Positions 43,207 through 53,800 of a DNA stretch of 64,000 bases are shown here, in pieces. The stretch spans positions 218,956,394 to 219,020,393 of the forward strand of contig NC_088792.1 of the NCBI RefSeq assembly GCF_011386835.1. Direction: 5' to 3'. This DNA comes from Chrysemys picta bellii. Lineage: Eukaryota > Chordata > Testudines > Emydidae. Position numbers and translations under genes: made by a program. The notes below the pieces were generated by a model that was given only the letters and a program-made list of their open reading frames with translations, was not told the origin of the DNA and did no database searches. Position 1 is the first letter of the stretch, and each line of letters opens with the position of its first letter.

Positions 43207-43304
43207 GAAAGTGTTGAAATTACAAGTTCATATTGTATCAAGTATTGCAGTAACATGGTATTTCAACACGTTGTATGTCATAAACCTGTAATTTCAACAC
43301 TTTC
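43207..43304. mobile_element. 98-bp MITE with perfect 17-bp inverted ends
   Basis: GAAAGTGTTGAAATTAC at 43207-43223 is the exact reverse complement of 43288-43304. The interior repeats 'atttcaacac' once more near 43260. I see no clear target duplication. It could be a MITE or an unusually stable hairpin. Confidence 0.6.
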
Positions 43305-43980
43305 AAAGAGTCACTGGAGTGTCTCAGGCTGAACCATAATATAACTTCCTGTTCCCCTCTGAAGTGCCACTGTCTGCTTTTCCCCTGGAAAATAACAGTT
43401 TAAAATAGCCATTGGCCAACATCAAATAGTTTAAGATTATTCATAATAAAGGAAGATAAAATAAGGGCCTAGGTAAATAGAAAAACTCGCTGACTACAAT
43501 GGGAGCAGAATTGAGTCTGAATGCTGGGTATTTTTCTAGAGAGATGAAGCTGATTTTACAAGCCACCTGTGGCTGGGCTCTGCCTCATTGGTTGTGATAC
43601 CAAGTTTTTAATTCCTGCAAATGAATTTACTGTCACTCCTGTCTCTGGACTAGATCTTGCACAACCAGAGTGCATTCAGAGTGGATAAGAGATATGCAGC
43701 ATCCTTTTGAACACAACTTTAAGAAAATTGGCCCTGCTGTAGAATGCAAGATTGCCACCTCAAGCTTTCATAATCGTTAAGTGTGCACTTTGTTTCTACT
43801 TGGAAAAGATTTTCTACACTAATATTGAATAAGTTAGGGCTTCCATGCTTGGGTAAAACAGCCAAAAGATTGCAGCTAGAAAAATAGGAAGACTCTGTAG
43901 GAAGACCTTTTGGAAATTATAACTTTAGTTCCTTTACTGGCAAGCAGAGGACCTGCTGAGTGACTCATTCAGGGGATAAC
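43305..43980. other. Noncoding DNA, nothing recognised
   Basis: No gene or repeat recognised. Confidence 0.45.
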
Positions 43981-43983
43981 AAT

Positions 43984-44180
43984 GCCCGGTTCTTACATAG
44001 CATACATAGATCTCAAAGCACTCTACAAAGGATGGTAAGCATTATTAGCCCCATTTTACTGATTGAGAAACAGGCAGAGAGAGGTAAAATAGCTTAGCCA
44101 AAATTTGGCCTGGGAAGAAGATCTTGGTCTCTTGAGGCCTAATGCAGTGGTCTATCCACTTGGACATGCTGCTTCCATCA
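43984..44180 (-). mobile_element. MIR-type SINE
   Basis: Contains 'ctcaaagcactctacaaagg', 'attagccccattttactga' and 'caggcagagagaggtaaaa', then the tRNA-like head region 'gcagtggtctatccacttgg'. The order shows minus-strand orientation. Fairly complete for this ancient family. Confidence 0.75.
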
Positions 44181-46385
44181 GATTTTTCATCCTCATCAAT
44201 CTGAGATGCAAGAGAATGGGACATAACTGGATAGTATGAGTTGTTGAGGCATAATTTAACATTAATGGTTCCACTTTTCATTATGGTTTTGTCAAGTATT
44301 TCCTCATGTCATTTTAGTAAACTTTAAAAGCAGCATTTCCCCCAGTGAGATATTTTTATCATGGTGTGAATGACAAGCAACTTTTACTCTTCCTTGAAAT
44401 AGTGTTTCACCTTTTTCACCTCCAAAAGAAATAATTAGGAAGAATGATGGGAAACGCTCCATCCCATCACTGGGAATTTGGGCAGCAAGCTAGACAGAAC
44501 TCCTGGTATCATAACAAGGCTTGTGTTAGATGGGCAATGATGAGATAGGATATGAGAGGAAGAACCACTGGAATGGCCAGGATTACTCTTTGTTGCAGGC
44601 AATGCTGCTGAGAAAGCACAACCCAGCCACAGAGGTGAAGTCATGCAAATGCAATGCTCCCAAAGGCCACAGGAATTGTGGAAAGATTTGTGTAAATATC
44701 TCATGCATTCTTGTGCTCTAAGGTTTATGGAAATAAAAAACCACAGTCACAAAGCCAATGCCACATTCACTCCCCCACTCCTTCCTTTTCTTCTCTAGAA
44801 TAAATGTGTAGAAAATTTTATGAGCAGCCAAGAAAATGAATTGTTTCTGTTTTACTACCAGGAAGGTATAAAATGGACTACACCACAAGCATAAATGAGA
44901 TTAAACAGGATACAAGGGACTGAGGAAGCAGATTTGTGTGTGCCATGCAAATCTTTTTGCTGTAGGCATGGCTGGAAACATACATGCCACACACACTTGT
45001 CCTAAGTCATTCAGTGTACCTATTTTGTATCAGAACTGAATAAAAGTATTCACCTCTTTCCTGCGTTCTGACTGTGATGCAGATTGTAGAGGCAACCAGC
45101 CTACGTTTTGGAAGAGTGGATCATAAGCTTTCCACCCTGTTTCAATTTCTAATATTTTATTATTCTCTGTCCTGTGTCCTATAGTACCGGATGCTAGATT
45201 AAATGAGTTCCATTTATTCCCTTACCAATGTCATTCTTCTGTATTTTTGAGCTGCATCAGGGACGTGTCTCCCAGCTTCGAAAGCACTGTATCATTCCAG
45301 ATAGGGATAGCATAACTAGAGAGGGACAATCCACATGGAGACCACCCTACTCTATGTTGGAAATAATTCAGGAGACCACAGCACCTGCCATCAGTGAATA
45401 CTGGGGTTGCCCCTCTTTCATTGCCTGACTGTAGAAACTGGGCTCTTAGTCATTCCTGATGACTGACTGTACAGTACTGTAGAGAGTAGGGGGAACTGTG
45501 TGACAAGTTCTCCTTCCTTCAAATTATACTCAAGCTGAATCAGACAGGAGAATAAGAGAATGCCTGAGTCCAAGATGACGGAGCTGGTAAAAGGTGAGTG
45601 AAAGTCTATGCAGCCTTAGCCTGCTTCTATTCACACCTCTGCTTTAAGGATAAGGGGATCTTTTGTCAGTGGGTCCAAGAGGTGGAGGAGAGTAGCAGAG
45701 GAGGAGAAGAAGAAAACAGCATGGCTGTAAAATTTAAAAAAGAAATCTGCAGGTTATGCTATCTGCACAAAGAATAATGCAGCCCAAGTTGCTGACAAAA
45801 AATTTAAATGTGCAGATCCTTCTCCTGAAACATGAGAGTCTCTTGTGTCACAAAATCACCTGACTTCTTGGCCCTGTCTCCTCTATTAGTAATGGAGACA
45901 GTGATTTAGAGTTTTGTGAGCTCAAAAACTGTGTAAGCAAATGAAAAAACCTCACTTTTGAAAGGGATTACCTTTGTCACTTATGGAATAGAATAGTATA
46001 AACAAGTACTACTAGTCTGTAGTAATAGCACCTTGGCCAATGATTTTGTTAGATACTGTCAGCAGAATCAGGCCTTTGATGGGAAGTCTCCAAGAAAAGC
46101 TCAGATGTGACATTAGAGAGTCAGCCGATGGCACCTTCCAGTTCTCCACTATCTTGGTGTACCCTTCAATTAGATAAAATTGTGGTTCTGGCCACCTGTG
46201 GTCATTAAAAATTCCAAAGAACTTTTCAAAATAGTAAGGGGTGCTAATCTTAGAGTTAAAGCCACATTCCACTTTGGATAATATTCTGTCTACCCAAAAT
46301 TCCACTTGTAGTTTCACTTGGATATGAAATACTCCTTCACTTCCAGTCCTAAAGGAACACCCACAAGTTGGTTAAAGTGATTCAA
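44181..46385. other. Noncoding DNA, nothing recognised
   Basis: No credible gene. Frames of up to about 100 codons are present, none with recognisable features. Confidence 0.45.
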
Positions 46386-46389
46386 ACTA

Positions 46390-46465
46390 CATATAGTTAA
46401 GAAAGCACTTTGGGATGCTTTGGAACAAAAGGTACTATATAACAGAGCTATTAATTATTATTATT
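46390..46465 (+). mobile_element. SINE 3' tail, MIR/CORE type
   Basis: 'gcactttgggatgctttgga' and 'aggtactatataacagagc' followed by an (ATT)n-like end match the tail at 20036-20130. Confidence 0.5.
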
Positions 46466-47880
46466 ACAATCATAACCTGCAGTCAAAAATGAACAGTATT
46501 GCAGTACAGAGAAAGAAATAGCCAGGCAACTTCTAGTCCAGACCACTTTTTAAAACTTCATTGTTACAAACAAAGGTAAAGAAGACAGAAAATACTCTAC
46601 AATGTAGGCAATCCATTAAATTGGCAAGTCCACACCAGCGAATACAGGCAAATGACAATACATTTATGGCCTGTTGCTGCGGTCCCAAATTGGAGCATAC
46701 CTTGTTCTCCCTATCTGTATGAGTAAGGACTACACTCTCATGAATAAATTAATTTGCTGGGTCAGGCCCAAATACATATTAGTTCCTGGTATGAGTGAGT
46801 CCTTTTGATCCTGTCTTTAAGATGCACCTGCCTGTTCCTCATTATCTCTGTGGAGTGTTCTGATGCCATCTTGGCACAAGTTCCCCTTATTAGCACTTAT
46901 GTGTGGATGCACCTGTTTCTAGCAACCCTCTTCTCGCCAACTTCTGTGAGCAGGGCCCGCCTCTGGCTCACAGCCCAGCTTTTGCTTAGTAATGCCTGGA
47001 AGTACTTTGGTTCAGGCTTCAGGCCTCAGACTGGGTCCCTGACACAAGAGTTTATGTTTCAGGGCCTCGTCTTAGTACAGTTATTTGTGTAAATTCTGAT
47101 AAGGGACTCAGTTGTTCGTTTTTTGAATGGAAATTCTTCCCCAGAAGCTTCAATTTAAGGTTTAAAAAGCCATATCTTTGTGGAACAATTTGCTACCTGC
47201 AATCAAATCCATGCCTGCTTTTCCCCACCCCCTTCTCTGCTGTCAGTTCAATATGAAGGATACAGAGTGCTCCTGACCCTAGTGGAAGGCTCTCTGCTTG
47301 TTTTATCTCTGAAAATAAAACAATTTGCTCGGCATTTTGTTCTATTTCCTACATGATAGAATCTTTTGTTTTCACTTGCAACCTTTGCAGCTTCCAAGAA
47401 TTTTTACTCCTTGTGGCTTGTCGAGACACACAGGGTTCAATAGTCTGCCACCAGGCCCTGGCCCAAGGTCGAGGATTCCCTCCTTTTCCTTCCCAGTATT
47501 GTCCTGCATCCTGCAAGGCCCTTCTCCTTACACTGCTGCAGCTGTCGTGACAACGAGGACTGGCACCAGGCACACTCCTGCTGCCACGGTGACAGATGCT
47601 GAGCACTCGCCAAGCTCTAATGACAATAGTATGACCTCAGATACTTTATTAAGAAAGAAAAGACTTAAAAGGGAGGGTGCACTTAAAGGCAAAAAATAAC
47701 ACCTTGTCTCAGCACAGTGCATTGTTTTTGCCAGCCCAGGATGGAAACCTCTGAAAATAATTCTGGCCTTTTCTTTTCTAGCCTCCACCCCGTTTCACAT
47801 ACACGCCCATACTAGATGGGAGTTCCTGATAGTTAGACATTCAAAGCAAATCTAACCATGTAGATATACATTACAGCAGC
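46466..47880. other. Noncoding DNA, nothing recognised
   Basis: No credible gene. Overlapping frames on both strands at 47325-47790 look like chance. Confidence 0.4.
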
Positions 47881-47881
47881 T

Positions 47882-48080
47882 AAGGTCTGGTGGATTGAGC
47901 AGGGGGCTAGGAGTCAGGGGACATAGGAACTATTTTCAATGCTGCTACCGCTTCACTGTTTGACCATAGGCAAGCCACGTTACCTCTCTGGGTTTCAGTT
48001 TTCCAAAATGGGGATAATGGTACTTTACTGATCTTAATATAGCACTTTGGGGTTCGGAGAAAACCTGCAGCATCATTATA
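47882..48080 (+). mobile_element. MIR-type SINE
   Basis: Head 'ggtggattgagcagggggct', 'aggagtcaggggacatagga', then 'gaccataggcaagccacgtt', 'cctctctgggtttcagtttt' and 'aaaatggggataatggtac', ending near 'gcactttggggttcgg'. The head keeps a tRNA-like A-box region. Confidence 0.75.
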
Positions 48081-48094
48081 TGTGGCAGGAAGTA

Positions 48095-48225
48095 GAGCTA
48101 GTCAGAAAAATTCTGACAGAATAGGTTTTCACTGGAATTTTCTGATTTATGGAAATTGAAACGCTCTGCAGAGATGGTTCCATTTTCACAACGTTCCTCT
48201 GGAAATCAGGCACGGTTTGAAACCT
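48095..48225. repeat. AAATTT-rich interspersed repeat fragment
   Basis: Phrases 'gtcagaaaaattctgac' and 'ggaattttctgatttatgga' with 'ggttccattttcacaacg' resemble the family at 60232-60530. Confidence 0.4.
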
Positions 48226-48590
48226 GTCTGCCAGGCAGGTTTCTGATATAAACTGTCATGGTATCATGCCAACTTGCCTGCTGGGCTCCTCAGCCACTCA
48301 CCTGGCATTCTGCTGAGAAGCCTGGGCTTCTAGGTCCTGCAGTGCCAGAACAGCCCATCATACAGAATAGGACAGTCCATTATTGGCCTGCCCTGAGGCT
48401 GGGGACCTGTTGTAGTAATTTAGATGGACTATGTGGGCCCAAAGGTGTTAACATCACTCAGTCACTTTCCAGCATTAAACAGTTTTAAACAAGGCTTTGT
48501 TATACAGAGACCTCAGCCTGCTTACACACCTTGAAAAATCCTTTTGAACTTTTATTAAAGGAGGAAAAGCAGTTAAAACATGTGAAATGT
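48226..48590. other. Noncoding DNA, nothing recognised
   Basis: No credible gene. Confidence 0.4.
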
Positions 48591-48604
48591 AAAGTATTAA
48601 ATAA

Positions 48605-48857
48605 AGAGGCAAGGTGGGTGAGGTGAAATCTTTTATTGTACCGACCAGCTTCTGTTGATGAGAGAGACAAACTTTCAAGCCACACGGAGCTCTACTTCCA
48701 GGCTGGGAAAGGTACTCCCTGACCTGAAGAAGAGCGCTGTGTGGCTTGAAAGCTTGTCTCTCTCACCAACAGAAGTTGGTCCAATAAAAGATATTGCCTC
48801 ACCCACCTGGTCTCTCAAATATGCTGGGACTGACATGGCTACAACTACACTGCATAC
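48605..48857. mobile_element. Minimal inverted PLE (family 2) with exact 13-bp target duplication
   Basis: A 253-bp insertion flanked by identical 13-bp copies of AAGTATTAAATAA (48592-48604 and 48858-48870). It consists of two family 2 tails in opposite orientation: 48605-48715 on the minus strand and 48719-48857 on the plus strand, with almost no sequence between. The plus copy has CTGAAGA (48724-48730), a GAGC/GCTT helix and GAAA (48748-48751), the boxes discussed for the hammerhead-like motif. The arms differ at several positions, so it is older than the insertion at 28384. Confidence 0.88.
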
Positions 48858-48928
48858 AAGTATTAAATAAGGCTTTTATTTTAACAACTTCCCTTTCCTT
48901 TTAGCTGGAGACAATATTTAGAAGGAAG

Positions 48929-49043
48929 TAGGGTGATCAAATAGCAAGTGCAAAAAATCGGGACCCTTTTTTGGGTGGGATTGGGTGGGTATAATTGTTT
49001 ATACAAGACAAAGCCCCTAATATCGGGGCATCTGGTCACCCTA
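48929..49043. mobile_element. hAT-like mini-element, TAGGGTGACCA family, copy 2
   Basis: A 115-bp element with ends TAGGGTGATCA and TGGTCACCCTA and an exact 8-bp duplication, gaaggaag (48921-48928, 49044-49051). Same family as 32844-32965. Confidence 0.9.
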
Positions 49044-49696
49044 GAAGGAAGAAACCCCTTGTTTGACAATTTCTTAGGTAGTATTGCAAATTTGTAGATT
49101 CATAGATTAGATTTCAAGGCCAGAAGAGACCATTGTGATCATCTAGGCTGACCTTCTGTACACCACAAGCCATAGAACTTCCCCAAAATACTTCCTAGAG
49201 CATATCTGTTGGAAAAACATCAATCTTGATTTAAAAATGGTCAGTGACGGAAAATCTAGGATGACCTTTCGTAGATTGTTCCAATGGTTAATTACTCACA
49301 CTGCTAAAGCTTATGCCTTGTTTCCAGTCTGAATTTGTCTAGCTTCAACTTCCAGTCATTGGATCGTATTACACCTATCTTTGCTAGATTGAAGAACCTA
49401 TTATTAAATATTTGTTTTCCATGTAGGTATCTATAGACTGTAATCAAGTCACCCCGTAACCTTCTCTTTGTTAAGATAAATGGATTGAGCTATTTGAGTC
49501 TATCACCATAAGGCATGTTTTCTAATCCTTTAGTCATTCTTGCAGCTCTTCTCTGAATCCTCTACAGATTATCAACATCTTTCTTGAACTGCAGACATAT
49601 AAATGGACACAGTATTCCAGCAGTGGTCACACTAGTGCCAAATAATGAAGTAAAATAATCTCTCTACTCCTACTCAAGATTCCCTGGTTATACATC

Positions 49697-50134
49697 TGTC
49701 ACAGGGAGTGGCTTCTCTCCCACTTTTTTCCCTGCAGAAACTGCACAGACTCTAGTGGTTGTGTCTTCACCATATCCTTTTATTTTACGTTCCCTCTTCC
49801 ATTTCTACAACGATTCCCATACAACAGTCTATTTATAGCACCAACAGCACTTTTTGGCCCTCTCCCCAGGACCTTAGGGGAGCAGAGGTGTCCCTCCCTA
49901 GAGGCCTCTGTATAACTGGGCTAACCTAGCTCTAGTCCCCCCTCTCTTACTGTCCCCCATGGGACTTCCTTTCTGCCTCCTTATTGACCTTGGGCTGATG
50001 GCCTAATTGGTTCCTTATCCAATCCAGCCAACCAGCCTGATTACTAATTACCTCTGTCAGCTTTCTCAAGAACTAATTGACATCTGAGTGATCAGAGTGT
50101 AGGCTAACCTGTTCACTCCTGGCACTCCATCACA
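49697..50134. mobile_element. LTR-like insertion inside the CR1
   Basis: Starts TGTCACAGGGAGTGG and ends CACTCCATCACA, so it has TG...CA ends that are roughly inverted to each other. The CR1 sequence stops at its left edge and resumes at its right edge. No clear target duplication (acatc at the left against gcatt at the right). Probably a solo LTR. Confidence 0.55.
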
Positions 50135-50530
50135 GCATTGCATTTGCCCTATCTATCACAACATCCCAGATCTTTTTCAGAGACACTGCTTCCCAGGATA
50201 GAGTCCCCCATTTCTTTAAGTATGGTCTGCATTCTTTGTTCCTAGATGTGTAAATTTACATTTAGCCTTATTAAAACACATTGTTTGCTTGTGCTCAGCT
50301 TCCCAAGGGATCCAGATCGCTCTGTGTCAGTGACTAGTCCTCTTCATTATTTACCAGTCCCCCAATTTGTGTGTCATCTGCAAACTTTATCAGTGATGAT
50401 TTTTCTTCCAGATCATTAATAAAAATGTTAAATAGCATAGGGCCAAGAACTCATCTCTGCAAGACCTCACTAGAAACACACCTATTCAATGGTGATTCCC
50501 CATTTATAGTTATGTTTTAAGACCTATCAG

Positions 50531-50722
50531 TTAGCCAGTTTTTATCCATTTATTGCATGCCATGTTAATTTTATATCTTTTTATCTTTTTAATTACAATG
50601 TTGTCTAAATATATTAGATCAGCACTATTATCTTTATCAACCAAACTTGTAATCTGCTCAAAAAAAAAATCCCAAGTGAATTTGATAGGATCTATTTTCC
50701 ATAAACCTGTGTTGATTGGCAT
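50531..50722 (-). pseudogene. CR1 reverse transcriptase fragment
   Basis: A short frame with FFEQITSLVDKDNSADLIYL and KKIKRYKIN. This is the part of LINE reverse transcriptase just before and around the first catalytic aspartate, where 'YLDFSKAFDTV' is normally found. Here the phrase is broken off (YLDNIVIKK), showing a deletion. Upstream and downstream parts of the domain lie in other frames of 50135-51220. Confidence 0.75.
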
Positions 50723-51224
50723 TATTTATACTATCCTCATTTATTTCTTTATTAATTAAGTCCCATATTAGCTGCTCCATTATCCTGCTTGGGATCGACA
50801 TCAGACTGACAGGCCAATAATTACCTGGGTCATCCATTACCTGGGTTTACCCTTTTAAAATATTGGCCAGTTTTCTGGAACTTCTCTGGTGTTCCTTGGA
50901 TGCAAATTAGCTGGACCTGATGATTTGAAAATGTCTAACTTTAGTAGCTACTGATTAACATACTCCTGAGATACTAGTGGAATGGAAAGAGTGTTATCAT
51001 ATGATATTACTACATCATTGTTTTTTCCCCAATACAGAACAGATATTTTTATTGAACACTTCTGCTTTTTCTGAATTATGGATAATTTTACCATTTCAAT
51101 CTAGTAATGGACTAATACCATTGTAAGGATTCTTTTAGTTCCTAATATAAATAAAAAACCTCCTCTTTATTGTCTCTAACTCTGCTGGACATAGATTTCT
51201 CCTTGTGTCACTTTCCTTCCCTTA

Positions 51225-51482
51225 TCAATTTTCTTCAATTCCTAGCTTCTGATTTATATTCATTCTCTCTATCCCTCCTTCCCCCCCTCCTTTTTGGACA
51301 CCTAGTAAAGTGTTTTTAAATAATTCCTCATTATCAATCACATTTTTTCTGGTTAAATTCTCCCCTCCTGCTGATTGGTTTATAATTGTTTTCAGCTTTG
51401 AGAAACTGGCCCTTTCAAAGCACCAAGTGTATATATCACTGGTCTGGACTTTATTCAGTTTGTATATTATAAATGTGATCAA
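51225..51482 (-). pseudogene. CR1 endonuclease-to-RT linker fragment
   Basis: The frame opens MITFIIYKLNKVQTSDIYTW, which follows the last SDH motif of the apurinic-type endonuclease in CR1-like ORF2 proteins, then FERASFSKLKTII and NEELFKNTLL of the linker before reverse transcriptase. It ends in a purine-rich spurious stretch. Orientation and position agree with the CR1 body. Confidence 0.72.
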
Positions 51483-51710
51483 ATCATCATCATTTGCACC
51501 TAAGTTACTATTATTTTTTAATTATGTGATCAGTTCCTCTTTATCTATCAAGACAAAGTCTAATATCAAATTTCCCCATGATGGATACTGCATTTTTTAA
51601 GTTAGGAAATTGTCATCTACAATATTTAGAAATTCCAAGGATGTGTTAGTACTTACAATATGAGAGTCAAATTGAAGTCCTCCATGATCACACAGCTTTT
51701 TTTTCCCTGC

Positions 51711-52900
51711 GCAATCTGGCTAGGTAGTTACTGTCCTTGTTGGGGAAAAGAGATGAAGTTGTCTGAGATGTGCTGGAGCTGTTGTTATTACTGCTGTTGT
51801 TGTTAAAGTCCAATCTCATTTCCTACAAGACAAAACGAGACACATATACACAAGAGGGGAGAGAAAAGAACAACAAAGATAGAAAATGCAGTTTCTGTCT
51901 CTGGCATTGATTGTCACTTGCAGCCTCAATGCTGGAAAAACACAGGAACAGACATAGTCTTATCAGCCACCTGACAAATATGTACCAGCATCAGTCTGTT
52001 TAGGGCATTGCTTTTAGTTGACTCTGATCACAGACTCACAGCAGTGTTGCAAAATATGCAGTCCTGGCCAGCTAAGCCAGACTCTGATTAGACCAAAGGA
52101 AAAAAGGAAGGGGGATAGGAAAGAGAAGAACTAAGGTAGGAAAGGAAAAGAACATGTGGGGAGATGGTGGAAGAAAAATTCTCATATCTTGAGTGGTACC
52201 TGTGATTTAGCCAGCACCAATAGTGGTACCTGAGATTTAGCCAGCACCAATAGAGGTGGTGGTGTCTTGCTGGTCCCTCTCTCTGGTCTGGTCTGGTCAG
52301 GATATCATTCAGAATCAGGATGATTAAGGCCTGAGCTCCCAGGAGATGGTGGGGGTGGCAGACATGAGGATGAAGCTTGTTCCAGTTGCCAATTTTTCTC
52401 CCAAAGTCTCTTTCTTTAAGGACCCCCAAAGGGGCTGATGGGCGGAATAGCCCACACCCTATTATTTTGTCCACTAATTAGGCCTAATTTCTGACATACC
52501 AATTTTGGTTCATTTATTTCTGGTCCTCTGCTTCTCTTATTTACCAGTAATAATCTTAACATAGTCCTTGAATTATATTCTTTTTGTTTGTACTAATTCA
52601 ATCTGTCTGCCTTGCTTCTACACCTTTTCCCATTAACATTTGTTATTGGTTATTGTGGTATTCCATGAACTTTCACTTATTTCTTACACCTGAGCTCACA
52701 ATTAAGGCAAATTTGTAGGCCCAATTATTACAACAGACCCCAGGGCTTTCAGGGCCAGTGACTCCAGGACAGCTCGTCATGGGGACTGCCCCAGAATTAT
52801 GTCTTCATCCCCTTTCAAGGTGAATTTCAAAATGCTGGGATATGTTCTGAATTGGCATGACACCAATTTTTGAAATAATGACATTCTCTATGAAAGGAAT
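51711..52900. other. Noncoding DNA with a 30-bp tandem duplication
   Basis: No credible gene. The unit starting GTGGTACCTG is present twice in a row (52193-52222 and 52223-52252) with one change. A 'ctggtctggtctggtc' pentamer array lies near 52283-52300. The rest is unclassified and may be the remnant of another element. Confidence 0.5.
52193..52252. repeat. Tandem duplication, 2 x 30 bp
   Basis: Two adjacent 30-bp units, 29 of 30 bases identical (T to A at the unit's eleventh base). The short array is a recent local event. Confidence 0.85.
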
Positions 52901-52904
52901 TACC

Positions 52905-53800
52905 AGAGAGAATGGATTGTCTAGTGCAGTGTTTTTCAAAGTACAGATCGTGAGCCAGTACTGGGTCGTGGAATGTCAGGCACTGGGTTGCCTGGCTGAT
53001 TCAAATTATAACGATCATTGCCGAGCAGCAGCTCTAAAGGGCCTTGCAGCAGGGACCTGGAGAGGAGAGAGGTGGGGGTGGGCGGGAACTGGGGAGAGGA
53101 GCAAGTTGGGGCTTGCAGGGCTGCTGTGGGCCTTTACCCCGCCCCTGGAGCTCGCTGCTGCCAGCGGGCAGAGAGGGACCCTTCCCCCAGAGCTCCGTGG
53201 TACCTGCCGGCAGGGAGAGAAAGAGGCCCCTCCCCTGGAGCTAGCTGCTATCGGCAGGGAGAGTCCTCTGGTCCCAGCCCTGGGGCAGCCTGCCTGCACC
53301 CCAAACTCCTCATCCCTGGCCCCACCCCAGAGCCCGCTCCCCCAACCAGAGCCCTCACCCCCCACACATCCCAACCCTATGCCCCAGCCCTGAGCCCCCT
53401 CCTGCATCCTGAACCCATCATCCCTGGCCCCACCCTAGAGCCCTCACCCCCAGACAGAGACCTCACCCCCACACCCCACCCTCAGCCCTACCCTGGGCCA
53501 CCTCGCACACTCCTTACCATAGGCTTACTAAGGCTAGTGTCTATTGTTAGTTATGTAAAGTGGGTTAAGCTGGAATGTATTGCAATATTATGATTTTAAT
53601 ATCTAGTCAAAAGATATAATTATGTTGGGTCAGGGGAACAACAATTTTCTTCAACTGGGTCACGGGGGAAAAAGTTTGAAAACCACTGGTCTAGTGGATA
53701 GGGCCCTGGACTGTGACACAGGCGACCTGCAATCTGTTCCTAGTTTAGCTACAGATTTCCTGTATAACCTTGGTCAAGTCACTTAAATGGAGGGAAAAAG
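52905..53800 (+). mobile_element. MIR-type SINE split by a hAT-like element
   Basis: The SINE head 'gtctagtggatagggccctg' begins at the insertion and continues through 'acaggcgacctgcaatctg', 'agctacagatttcctg' and 'accttggtcaagtcactta'. Its first bases also stand before the insertion at 52905-52926. The hAT-like element went into the 'gtctagtg' near the start of the SINE. Confidence 0.75.
52927..53688. mobile_element. hAT-like element with GC-rich interior and exact 8-bp duplication
   Basis: A 762-bp element with ends CAGTGTTTTTCAAAG and CTTTGAAAACCACTG-like (written 'gtttgaaaaccactg'), flanked by identical gtctagtg (52919-52926 and 53689-53696). The ends are AT-rich; the interior (53010-53510) is strongly GC-rich, with an imperfect C-rich array whose reverse complement resembles 18330-18720. 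Open frames of up to 191 codons inside are composition artefacts, with Pro/Gly-rich translations. Confidence 0.9.

Larger units (their letters stand above)
49091..51710 (-). mobile_element. Long CR1-like LINE with ORF2 remains and an LTR insertion
   Basis: On the minus strand the element runs from the end of the endonuclease (about 51700) through reverse transcriptase remains to the 3' end at about 49091 ('attcatagattagattt'). 3' landmarks include 'aggccagaagagaccattgt', 'ccatgtaggtatctatagac' and 'gcagctcttctctgaatcc'. A 438-bp LTR-like insertion (49697-50134) splits the 3' region. The 5' part is missing. Many stops make it inactive. Confidence 0.85.

Noticed and set aside
47885..47960. Possible tRNA gene
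   Set aside because: The tRNA-like boxes belong to the head of a MIR-type SINE; no cloverleaf with paired acceptor stem can be drawn.
53018..53593. 191-codon plus-strand open frame, Pro/Gly-rich
   Set aside because: It lies inside the hAT-like element in a GC-rich array where stop codons are rare; other frames of the same stretch are also open, and the translation is repetitive.
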